Position numbers and translations under genes: made by a program
NCBI RefSeq assembly: GCF_008042035.1
Contig: NZ_RDBL01000002.1
Coordinates: 483,871-547,870 of the forward strand
From: Streptomyces sp. col6
Lineage (GTDB): Bacteria > Actinomycetota > Actinomycetes > Streptomycetales > Streptomycetaceae
Direction: 5' to 3'
Length of the DNA stretch: 64,000 nucleotides
Notes under the pieces: model-generated
Told to the model about the DNA's origin: nothing
The model's database searches: none
What the model saw: only the letters and a program-made list of their open reading frames with translations
Part shown: one piece after another, positions 1 through 7,024 of the stretch
Position numbering within the stretch: the first letter of the stretch is position 1
Layout: every line of letters starts with the position of its first letter

Positions 1-300
1 CCCTCACCCCGCCGGCAGCCGGCTGAGTGCATCCCGGGCCGCGTCCGCCAGCCGGGGCCGGGGCAGGGCCGCCTCCTCACCACCCTGCGCGCCCCGGAGT
101 CCGCCCCCGCGCTGGTCACCACCCTGTCCCGGCTGCTCGGCCCGGACGAACCGCACTGGCGGGTCGCCCTGGCGTGCGTCGAGGGCCTGGGATCCCTGGG
201 AGACGCCGCCGCCCGCCCGGTCCTGGAGGCGGCCCTGCCCCGGCCCCGGCTGGCGGACGCGGCCCGGGATGCACTCAGCCGGCTGCCGGCGGGGTGAGGG
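1..300. repeat. 76-bp perfect inverted repeat at window edge (arms 1-76 and 225-300)
   Basis: Bases 1-76 are the exact reverse complement of bases 225-300, separated by a 148-bp spacer; the first mismatch is at base 77 against 224. The right arm is the natural 3' end of a protein gene, whereas the left arm read in the same frame is not protein-like. Because the left arm begins exactly at base 1, it may be a fold-back artefact at a contig end. A true inverted duplication continuing to the left is the alternative. Confidence 0.95.
76..297 (+). CDS. HEAT-repeat-like protein, C-terminal fragment
   Basis: About 73 codons of a helical, Leu/Ala/Arg-rich protein that end at TGA 295-297. The residues read as two alpha-helical pairs of the HEAT or PBS-lyase type (…LVTTLSRLLG…WRVALACVEGLGSLGD…). 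Only the C-terminus is present, because the reading frame to the left enters the inverted-repeat arm and stops looking like protein. The last 23 bases overlap tail-to-tail with the GNAT gene on the other strand. HEAT scaffolds usually mediate protein contacts, and nothing here identifies a partner. The call rests on residue pattern alone. Confidence 0.5.
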   Translation, partial: LTTLRAPESAPALVTTLSRLLGPDEPHWRVALACVEGLGSLGDAAARPVLEAALPRPRLADAARDALSRLPAG

Positions 301-838
301 TGCGCACGTACCGCACCTCCGGCACCGCGGCGCCGTCCACGTCGAAGGGCTCCTCGGCCCCGTCCGCGTGGAAGCCCGCGCGCTCGTAGAAGCGGCGGGC
401 CGGGGCGTTCTCCTTCAGCACCCACAGGGCGAGGTCCGGATACCCGGCCGCGGCGGCGCGCGTGAGCACCTCGGTCATCAGGGCCCGGCCCACGCCCGTC
501 CCGGTCTGTTCCGGGAGGACGTAGATCGCGTACAGCTCCCCGCGTTCGAGCCGGCGTCCGTCCTCGCGGTACGGGCCGAGGGCCGCCCAGCCGACGACGC
601 CGGCGCCAGGCCGCTCGGCGACCACGTTGACGACGCCGTTCCGCGAGGCCAGATGGCGGCGCCGGAGTGCCGCGTCCTCGGCGATGTCCATCGCGTCCAG
701 GTGGGCCTGCGGCATCAGCCCCGCGTAGGCGCTCTGCCAGCCGCGTACCCGGACCGTCGCGACGGCCTCGCAGTCCCAGAGCGTCATGTCGCGGACATGC
801 GGAGCGGGGGCGTGCGCGGGGGCCGGTCGATCGATCAC
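275..838 (-). CDS. GNAT family N-acetyltransferase
   Basis: A 187-residue single-domain acetyltransferase that would transfer an acetyl group from acetyl-CoA to an amine; its substrate is unknown. The N-terminal signature WQSAYAGL (about residues 34-41) is typical of the family. The acetyl-CoA pyrophosphate loop QTGTGVGRA is at 111-119, and the late motif ARRFYERAGF is at 147-156. The GTG at 838 is preferred because it keeps the whole first strand and has GAGGA a few bases upstream; an internal ATG at 787 would remove 17 residues. The gene ends inside the 3' end of the convergent HEAT-like gene. It is probably a cytoplasmic housekeeping or detoxification enzyme. Confidence 0.85.
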   Translation of the reverse strand: MIDRPAPAHAPAPHVRDMTLWDCEAVATVRVRGWQSAYAGLMPQAHLDAMDIAEDAALRRRHLASRNGVVNVVAERPGAGVVGWAALGPYREDGRRLERGELYAIYVLPEQTGTGVGRALMTEVLTRAAAAGYPDLALWVLKENAPARRFYERAGFHADGAEEPFDVDGAAVPEVRYVRTLTPPAAG

Positions 839-882
839 TCGGCCATCCTCGCGCACGCCCCCGGGGAAGGCACTGACTTTTC

Positions 883-2466
883 TCAGCCCCGGAATCCCAG
901 CAGGCCGTGCAGCACGCTGCCCCGGTCGCCGTCCGGACGCGCCGCCGGGCGGGCCGACTTGGCGGTTTCCGGTTTCGGGTCGGGGGTCTTCGCGCAGACC
1001 GCGTCCGCGTCGCCGCGGCCGGCGCGGGGGACGGTGCCCGTGGCGAGGTAGTCCGTCAGGTAGCGGTCCAGGCAGGCGTTGCCGCTCAGGGTGACGCCGT
1101 GGTTGGCGCCGCCCTGCTCGACGACCAGGCGGGAGCCGCGCAGCTTGCGGTGGAGGGTCACTCCGCCCTCGTACGGGGTGGCCGCGTCGTCCGTCGCCTG
1201 GAAGAGGAGCACCGGGGGCAGGGCGTGGTTGGACACCCGTACCGGATTCAGCGGCTCCACCGGCCAGTCGGCGCACGGAGCGTTGTACCAGGTGTTGCCC
1301 CAGGCCATGAAGGGCGCCTTCGCGTGCACCCGCCAGGTGTCGTTGCGCCAGGTGTTCCAGTCGCGCGGCCAGGAGGCGTCCCGGCACTGCACGGCCGTGT
1401 AGACCGAGTAGCCGTTGTCGCCGTCCGCGTCCACCGCGCCGAACCGTTCGAATGCCGCGACGAGCGGCTTCGCGTCCTTGTCGTTGACGTAGGCGGCGAA
1501 CGCCTCGGCCAGGACCGGCCAGTAGCCGTTGTAGTAGCCACCCGGCAGGAACGTGTCGTCCAGCTCGCCCGCGCCGACCTTCTTGCCCGCCGGACGCTTC
1601 TTCACCGCGTCCCGCATCCGGTACCAGGCGGCCTCGACCTTCGCCGGGTCGCTGCCCAGGTGGTAACTGGCGTCGTACTTGGCGACCCACGCGGCGAATG
1701 CCTTGTGCCGGGCGTCGAACGCGTAGTCCTGGGTCAGGTTGTCCTCGTACCAGACGCCCTCGGGGTCCACGTTCGAGTCGAGCACGAGGCGCCGGACGCG
1801 GTCCGGGAACAGCTTGGCGTACACCGCGCCGAGGTAGGTGCCGTAGGAGTAACCGAAGTAGTTGAGCTGCCGCGAGCCGGTCGCGCGCCGGATCACGTCC
1901 AGGTCCTTGGCCGCGCTCACCGTGTCCATGTACGGGAGCAGGTCCGGGTACTTCTCGCCGCAGGCGGCCGCGAAGTCACGGGCGCGGTTGCGGTTGACCC
2001 GCTCGCCCCCGAGGGACTGCGGCACCGGGTCGGGCCGGACCGGGTCGAAGTACCCGGGCACGCAGTCCAGGGCGGGCCGGCTCTTCCCGACGCCGCGCGG
2101 GTCAAAACCGATCACGTCGTACTGCGAGGCGACCGCCTTCGGCAGCGACGCGGCGACGAACGGGGCCATCGAGAGGCCGCTGCCGCCGGGGCCGCCCGGG
2201 TTCACGAGCAGCGGTCCCTGGAAGGTCTTCGAGGTGTGCGGCACGCGGGTCAGCGCCAGGGTGACCTGACGGCCCGCCGGGTCGTCGTGGTCGAGGGGTG
2301 CGCGCACCGTCGCGCACTGGAGCGTGGGGGACGACTTCGTCCCGCAGTCCTTCCAGGCGAGCGGTGCGGCACGCGGTGTCGCGGTGTCCGCCGCGGCCGG
2401 TGCGGCGGTCACCAGACCGGCGACCGTCGCCCCGGCGGCGAGCAGCATGACTGGACGGTTCGTCAT
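883..2466 (-). CDS. secreted S33 tripeptidyl aminopeptidase-like alpha/beta hydrolase
   Basis: A 527-residue exported hydrolase of the Streptomyces Tap/SlpD/SlpE type (peptidase family S33), expected to remove tripeptides from protein N-termini outside the cell. The signal peptide covers about residues 1-27, with cleavage after APAAA. The oxyanion-hole motif NPGGPGGSG is at 89-97 and the nucleophile elbow GYSYG is at 205-209, with Ser207. The acid is in the ATDDAATP segment and the catalytic His in GANHGVT near the C-terminus, inside the usual TAP-like C-terminal domain. The start ATG has GGGAGG five bases upstream. The 116-bp leader holds a nested hairpin. The radical SAM gene lies upstream on the same strand but is probably transcribed separately. 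Confidence 0.9.
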   Translation of the reverse strand: MTNRPVMLLAAGATVAGLVTAAPAAADTATPRAAPLAWKDCGTKSSPTLQCATVRAPLDHDDPAGRQVTLALTRVPHTSKTFQGPLLVNPGGPGGSGLSMAPFVAASLPKAVASQYDVIGFDPRGVGKSRPALDCVPGYFDPVRPDPVPQSLGGERVNRNRARDFAAACGEKYPDLLPYMDTVSAAKDLDVIRRATGSRQLNYFGYSYGTYLGAVYAKLFPDRVRRLVLDSNVDPEGVWYEDNLTQDYAFDARHKAFAAWVAKYDASYHLGSDPAKVEAAWYRMRDAVKKRPAGKKVGAGELDDTFLPGGYYNGYWPVLAEAFAAYVNDKDAKPLVAAFERFGAVDADGDNGYSVYTAVQCRDASWPRDWNTWRNDTWRVHAKAPFMAWGNTWYNAPCADWPVEPLNPVRVSNHALPPVLLFQATDDAATPYEGGVTLHRKLRGSRLVVEQGGANHGVTLSGNACLDRYLTDYLATGTVPRAGRGDADAVCAKTPDPKPETAKSARPAARPDGDRGSVLHGLLGFRG

Positions 2467-2481
2467 AGGGCCTCCCGTGAT

Positions 2482-2526
2482 GGGGAACACGGCTGCGGGT
2501 GACGCAGCCCCCGCCGCATGTTCCCC
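2482..2526. repeat. nested hairpin in the leader of the secreted peptidase
   Basis: The outer arms are GGGGAACA (2482-2489) and TGTTCCCC (2519-2526). The inner stem GGCTGCG/CGCAGCC (2491-2497 with 2503-2509) has a 5-base loop. It lies between the radical SAM stop and the peptidase start on the minus strand, so it could be a terminator for the former or a regulatory element for the latter. Confidence 0.45.
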
Positions 2527-2582
2527 GCAATCGGCGCCGGAAGGACCCGTTGTGGTGAGAGATGACCCGTTTGCGCGACCGC

Positions 2583-3629
2583 TCAGAGCAGGGTCAGCTG
2601 GGTGGGCTCCGAACCGTCGAGCGGCGGATGTGTCTCGCGCCGGGGGAGCTTGCGCGCCGTGCCCCGGTGCGAGGGCCCGATGCCGTACTCGGCCGCCAAC
2701 TCGTGCACGTACCGGGTGATGCGCCGCTGATACCAGGTCGGCGCGTAGGCGCCGTCCGCGTACAGCCGCTCGTAGCGCCGTACGAGGTGCGGGTGGTGGC
2801 GGCCCAGCCACTCCATGAACCACTCGCGGGCGCCGGGGCGCAGATGCAGCACGAGCGGGGTCACCGAGGTGGCGCCGGCGGCGGCGATCGCGCGGACGGT
2901 GGCCCGCAGCTGCTCGGGGCTGTCGCCGAGATGGGGGATGACGGGTGCCATCAGCACCCCGCACCCGATGCCGGCCTCGCTCAGCTTCCGTACGGCGTCG
3001 AGCCGGCGCTCGGGCGAGGGTGTGCCCGGCTCCACGGTCCGCCACAGCTCGGGGTCGACGAAGCCCACCGAGACCGAGACGCCGACCTCGGTGATCTCGG
3101 CGGCCTGCCGCAGCAGCTCCAGGTCGCGCAGGATCAGCGTGCCCTTCGTCAGGATCGAGAACGGGTTCGCGTGGTCGCGCAGGGCGGTCAGGATGCCGGG
3201 CATCAGCCGGTAGCGGCCCTCCGCCCGCTGGTAGCAGTCGACGTTGGTGCCCATCGCGATGTGCGCCCCGTGCCAGCGCGGCGAGGCGATCTCGCGGCGG
3301 ACCAGTTCGGGGGCGTTGACCTTGACGACGATCTGCGAGTCGAAGCCGAGTCCGGTGTCGAGGTCGAGATAGCTGTGGGTCTTGCGGGCGAAGCAGTACA
3401 CGCACGCGTGCGAGCAGCCCCGGTACGGGTTCACCGTCCATTCGAACGGCATCCGGGAGGCCCCGGGCACCCGGTTCACGATCGAACGGGCCCGGACCTC
3501 GTGGAAGGTGATGCCGCGGAATTCAGGGGTGTCGAAGGTGCGCGTCGTCACCGCGTCCGCGGCGAAGAGCGCACCCGCACCGCTTGTGGGGGTATTGGCG
3601 TTGTTCTCGGCCAGATTGTCCCAGCGCAT
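2583..3629 (-). CDS. radical SAM protein, Rv2578c / spore-photolyase-like family
   Basis: A 348-residue radical SAM protein. The 4Fe-4S cluster ligands are Cys72, Cys76 and Cys79 in GCSHACVYC, the CxxxCxxC arrangement. The preceding FEWTVNPYRGC is characteristic of the Rv2578c group, which is distantly related to spore photoproduct lyase. No substrate has been shown for this group, so a DNA-repair role is inferred. GAGGAGG lies seven bases ahead of the ATG. A GAAC-N4-GTTC palindrome 34 bp upstream fits LexA control, and from memory the mycobacterial relative is DNA-damage inducible. The divergent neighbour is an SRPBCC protein. Confidence 0.88.
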   Translation of the reverse strand: MRWDNLAENNANTPTSGAGALFAADAVTTRTFDTPEFRGITFHEVRARSIVNRVPGASRMPFEWTVNPYRGCSHACVYCFARKTHSYLDLDTGLGFDSQIVVKVNAPELVRREIASPRWHGAHIAMGTNVDCYQRAEGRYRLMPGILTALRDHANPFSILTKGTLILRDLELLRQAAEITEVGVSVSVGFVDPELWRTVEPGTPSPERRLDAVRKLSEAGIGCGVLMAPVIPHLGDSPEQLRATVRAIAAAGATSVTPLVLHLRPGAREWFMEWLGRHHPHLVRRYERLYADGAYAPTWYQRRITRYVHELAAEYGIGPSHRGTARKLPRRETHPPLDGSEPTQLTLL

Positions 3630-3662
3630 GGACGCCTCCTCGGTAGTTCTGGACCGAGAATA

Positions 3663-3674
3663 GAACACTTGTTC
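3663..3674. promoter_or_regulatory. LexA/SOS-type box GAACACTTGTTC
   Basis: GAAC and GTTC half-sites separated by four bases match the actinobacterial/Bacillus-type SOS box core. It sits 34 bp upstream of the radical SAM ATG and 104 bp upstream of the divergent SRPBCC ATG, in an unusually AT-rich patch (poly-T follows). The position suits repression of the radical SAM promoter. Confidence 0.7.
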
Positions 3675-3777
3675 CCATGATCGTTTTTTACCCTTCGTCC
3701 CGGCCCGGATTTTGAGCGGGACACGCGAGGTGATTGGCTCAGCACACCCCGAACAACCGAGTGCTGGAGGAACAGCC

Positions 3778-4221
3778 ATGGCGCAGGTCGAAGCCACGAC
3801 GGAGCGGACCATCGCGGCGGACGCGGAGGCGGTGTTCGACGCGCTGGCCGACTACAAGGACGTCCGGGGCAAGGTGCTGCCCGCCCACTTCAGCGAGTAC
3901 GAGGTGCGCGAGGGCGGCGACGGCGAGGGCACCCTCGTCCACTGGAAGCTCCAGGCCACCAGCAAGCGGGTGCGCGACTGCCTCCTGGAGGTCACCGAGC
4001 CGACCGACGGGCAGCTCGTGGAGAAGGACCGCAACTCCTCGATGGTCACGACCTGGACCGTCACCCCCGCCGGCGAGGGCAGGTCCACGGCCGTCGTCAC
4101 GACCGTCTGGGACGGCGCCGGGGGCATCGGCGGCTTCTTCGAGCGGACCTTCGCGCCCAAGGGCCTCGGCCGCATCTACGACGAACTGCTGGCGAACCTC
4201 GCCGCCGAGGTCGAGAACTGA
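3778..4221 (+). CDS. SRPBCC family protein (polyketide cyclase/dehydrase-like fold)
   Basis: A 147-residue single START/Bet v1-type domain with the usual opening (TTERTIAADAEAVFDALADY), a central TLVHWKLQAT strand and a C-terminal long helix (FERTFAPKGLGRIYDELLANLAAEV). The fold forms a hydrophobic pocket. Members range from polyketide cyclases to lipid- or coenzyme-binding proteins, and no active-site residues point to one reaction. GGAGG lies seven bases before the ATG. It is transcribed divergently from the radical SAM gene across the LexA-type box, and a weak hairpin follows the stop. Confidence 0.85.
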   Translation: MAQVEATTERTIAADAEAVFDALADYKDVRGKVLPAHFSEYEVREGGDGEGTLVHWKLQATSKRVRDCLLEVTEPTDGQLVEKDRNSSMVTTWTVTPAGEGRSTAVVTTVWDGAGGIGGFFERTFAPKGLGRIYDELLANLAAEVEN

Positions 4222-4234
4222 CCCTTCGTCCGCC

Positions 4235-4260
4235 CCACCCGGCCTCACCGGTTCGGGTGG
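4235..4260 (+). terminator. probable terminator after SRPBCC gene
   Basis: CCACCCG/CGGGTGG arms (4235-4241 and 4254-4260) followed by TCTTTG, 13 bp past the stop codon. The 7-bp stem makes this a modest candidate. Confidence 0.45.
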
Positions 4261-4406
4261 TCTTTGCGGCCGGGCGGTTGTGCGCCGTAGTGCCTCCCAC
4301 CGGGGGATACGCCCCCTGAGTGCGCCGCCGGCGCCCCCCGTCGCGTTTGCCCTCACTTGTCGCGCGATGCGAGAAATGTGCGGCAGCGCAACGAGGGGAG
4401 CGGCAC

Positions 4407-6869
4407 GTGGTGGGTGGCATCACACTGTTGGAGGACGAGCCGGGCGGCCCGGGGGACGCCGAGGCGACGCTCGCGACCGCCCCGCCCCCACCACCGCCCG
4501 CCGCGAAGGAGACGGCCGCCGGCGAGCCGGACGGCGGGACCGCGACGGACCCCCGCCGCATCCGGCTGGTCTTCGTCGGGCTGATGCTCACGCTCCTGCT
4601 CGCGGCGCTCGACCAGATGATCGTGGCCACCGCGCTCCCGAAGATCGTCGGTGAGCTGCACGGCCTGGAGAAGATGTCCTGGGCGGTCACCGCCTATCTG
4701 CTCGCCTCCACCATCGGACTGCCGGTCTACGGCAAGCTCGGCGACCTCTTCGGGCGCAAGGGCGTCTTCCAGTTCGCGATCGTCGTCTTCGTCGTCGGCT
4801 CGGCACTGGCCGGCTGGTCCCGCACGATGGACCAGCTGATCGCCTTCCGGGCGCTCCAGGGCGTCGGCGGCGGCGGGCTGATGATCGGGGTGCAGGCGAT
4901 CATCGCGGACGTGGTCCCGCCCCGTGAGCGCGGCCGGTTCATGGGACTCATCGGCGCCGCGTTCGGCCTCGCCTCGGTGGCCGGCCCGCTGCTCGGCGGC
5001 TTCTTCACCGACCACGCCTCCTGGCGCTGGTGCTTCTACATCAATGTGCCGTTCGGCCTGGTCACCCTCGCTGTGATCACCGTCGTGCTCAAGCTGCCCC
5101 GGCCCACGGTGCGGCCCCGGCTCGACATCCTCGGCGCCGCGCTCCTCGCCGCCGCCTCCACCTGCCTGGTGCTGCTGACCAGCTGGGGCGGCACGGAGTA
5201 CGCCTGGGGCTCGGGCACCATCCTGGGCCTCGGCGCCGGAGCTGCCGGAACGACTCTGCTGTTCGTCCTCGTCGAGCGCCGCGCCCCCGAGCCGATCATC
5301 CCGCTGCGGCTGTTCCGCGACTCGATCTTCAACGTGACCGCCCTGGTCGGCGCGGTCGTCGGCGTCGCGCTGTTCGGAGCGGCCAGCTATCTGCCGACCT
5401 TCCTCCAGATGGTCGACGGGGCCACCGCCACAGAGTCCGGCCTGCTGATGCTCCCCATGATGGGCGGCATCGTCGGGGCCTCCGTCGTCTCGGGCCAGCT
5501 CATCTCCCGCACCGGGCGCTACCGCGTCTACCCGATCGCGGGCAGCGCGATCTCGGCGGTGGGCATGTGGCTGCTGTCCCGGCTGGAGACCGACACCCCG
5601 CGCTTCGAGTACAGCATCGCGCAGGCGGTCCTCGGCCTCGGGATCGGGCTGATCATGCCGGTGCTGGTCCTCGCCGTGCAGAACTCCGTACGGCCGGCCG
5701 ACCTCGGCACCGCCACCAGCGCCAACAACTACTTCCGGCAGATCGGCGGCAGCGTCGGCGCCGCCGTCTTCGGCACTCTGTTCGCCGGGCGGCTGGCCGA
5801 CGCGCTCGTCGTCCGGCTGCCCTCCGGCGCGGATCTCCCCGACCCGGAGTCGATCACCCCGCAGCTGGTGCACGCGATGGAGCCCGCGCTGCGGGACGCC
5901 TACATCCAGGCGTACGCCGACGCGATGCCCCGGATCTTCCTCTACCTCGTGCCGGTCCTCGTGCTCGGCCTGTTCTTCGCCTTCTTCCTCAAGGAGAAAC
6001 CGCTGGTGTCCCACAGCCCCGAAACCACCGCAGGACCCGAGACCACCACCGAATACACCCCGATCCCCTCCGCCCGCACCGACCCCGCCGCCCCGTCCGC
6101 CGGATACCTCTCCGGCGTCCCGGTCTCCGGCAGCGTCCAGCACTCCGACGGCACGAAGGTCCCGCGCGCCGCCCTCACCCTCATCGACGTCCAGGGCCAG
6201 CAGGTCGGCCGGGGCGCCAGCGGCGAGGAGGGCCGGTACGCGCTCAGCGTGCCGGGCGCCGGTTCGTACGTCCTCATCGCCGCCGCCGGTGGCCACCAGC
6301 CGCAGGCCGTCAGCGTCACCGTCGGCGAACGCCCCGTCGAACTGGACGTGGTGCTCGGCGGCGCGGGCCGGCTCGCGGGCACCGTCGTGACGGCGGACGG
6401 TGTGCCCGTACGGGACGCGGCCGTCACCCTGACCGACGTGCGCGGCGAGGTCGTCGCCTCCACGCGCAGCGGCCGCGAGGGCGGCTACGTGATCACGGAG
6501 CTGGTCGCCGGCGAGTACACCCTCGCCGCCTCGGCCCCGGCGTTCCGGCCCGCCGCGCTCCCGGTCAGCGTGCAGGCGGCCAGGGAGACCCGGCAGGACA
6601 TCGAGCTGGCCGGCGGCGCCGTGCTGCGCGGCATCGTCCGGGCCACGGCCGGGCGGCCCGTCGAGGACGCCCGCGTCACGCTCCTGGACGCGGCGGGCAA
6701 CGTGGTCGACACCGTGACCACCGGCCCCGACGGCGCGTTCCGGTTCGTCGACCTGTCCACCGGCGAGTACACGGTGATCGCGGCCGGCTACCCGCCCGTC
6801 GCCACCGTCCTCCAGGTCGCGGGCGGCGGACGCACCGAACGGGACCTCCAGCTCGGGCACGAGGACTGA
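4407..6869 (+). CDS. MFS DHA2-family exporter fused to three C-terminal carboxypeptidase-regulatory/CnaB-like repeats
   Basis: An 820-residue membrane transporter of the EmrB/QacA drug:H+ antiporter group (14 TM helices expected). TM1 with the [11 protein letters not shown] motif covers about residues 53-78, and motif [12 protein letters not shown] is at 109-119. The membrane part ends near residue 545 with [10 protein letters not shown] Pro/Thr-rich linker then leads to three repeats of about 80 residues, starting near 573, 653 and 736. Each has the pattern G.V..…V..A.VTL.D..G..V......G.Y......GEYT, typical of transthyretin-like carboxypeptidase regulatory or CnaB folds. GTG 4407 is chosen because GAGGGGAG precedes it by six bases. 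No TetR/MarR regulator is adjacent. The exported compound is unknown. Confidence 0.88.
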   Translation: MVGGITLLEDEPGGPGDAEATLATAPPPPPPAAKETAAGEPDGGTATDPRRIRLVFVGLMLTLLLAALDQMIVATALPKIVGELHGLEKMSWAVTAYLLASTIGLPVYGKLGDLFGRKGVFQFAIVVFVVGSALAGWSRTMDQLIAFRALQGVGGGGLMIGVQAIIADVVPPRERGRFMGLIGAAFGLASVAGPLLGGFFTDHASWRWCFYINVPFGLVTLAVITVVLKLPRPTVRPRLDILGAALLAAASTCLVLLTSWGGTEYAWGSGTILGLGAGAAGTTLLFVLVERRAPEPIIPLRLFRDSIFNVTALVGAVVGVALFGAASYLPTFLQMVDGATATESGLLMLPMMGGIVGASVVSGQLISRTGRYRVYPIAGSAISAVGMWLLSRLETDTPRFEYSIAQAVLGLGIGLIMPVLVLAVQNSVRPADLGTATSANNYFRQIGGSVGAAVFGTLFAGRLADALVVRLPSGADLPDPESITPQLVHAMEPALRDAYIQAYADAMPRIFLYLVPVLVLGLFFAFFLKEKPLVSHSPETTAGPETTTEYTPIPSARTDPAAPSAGYLSGVPVSGSVQHSDGTKVPRAALTLIDVQGQQVGRGASGEEGRYALSVPGAGSYVLIAAAGGHQPQAVSVTVGERPVELDVVLGGAGRLAGTVVTADGVPVRDAAVTLTDVRGEVVASTRSGREGGYVITELVAGEYTLAASAPAFRPAALPVSVQAARETRQDIELAGGAVLRGIVRATAGRPVEDARVTLLDAAGNVVDTVTTGPDGAFRFVDLSTGEYTVIAAGYPPVATVLQVAGGGRTERDLQLGHED

Positions 6870-6884
6870 ACACCCGGGCCGCGC

Positions 6885-6925
6885 GGGGGTGGTGCGCCCT
6901 CCGGTGCGCCAGGCGCACCACCCCC
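6885..6925. terminator. strong hairpin terminator after MFS gene
   Basis: A perfect 14-bp stem GGGGGTGGTGCGCC (6885-6898) pairs with GGCGCACCACCCCC (6912-6925) around a 13-base loop, starting 15 bp after the stop codon. Confidence 0.75.
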
Positions 6926-7024
6926 GGGGGTGATTCCGCCGATGACCCGCGGACGCCGGTCGCGGCCCCGTACCGTGGAGTCACGCGCCGCGGCATGTCG
7001 CGGTGAGGAAGGAGCCTTCCCCTC

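Noticed and set aside
27..389. Open frame of 120 codons across the left inverted repeat
   Set aside because: Composition is Pro/Gly/Arg shadow sequence; the real gene is in another frame and the frame exists partly because of the fold-back.
4353..6860. 835-codon minus-strand frame opposite the MFS gene
   Set aside because: Asp/Gly/His/Arg-rich antisense shadow with no domain or ribosome binding site.
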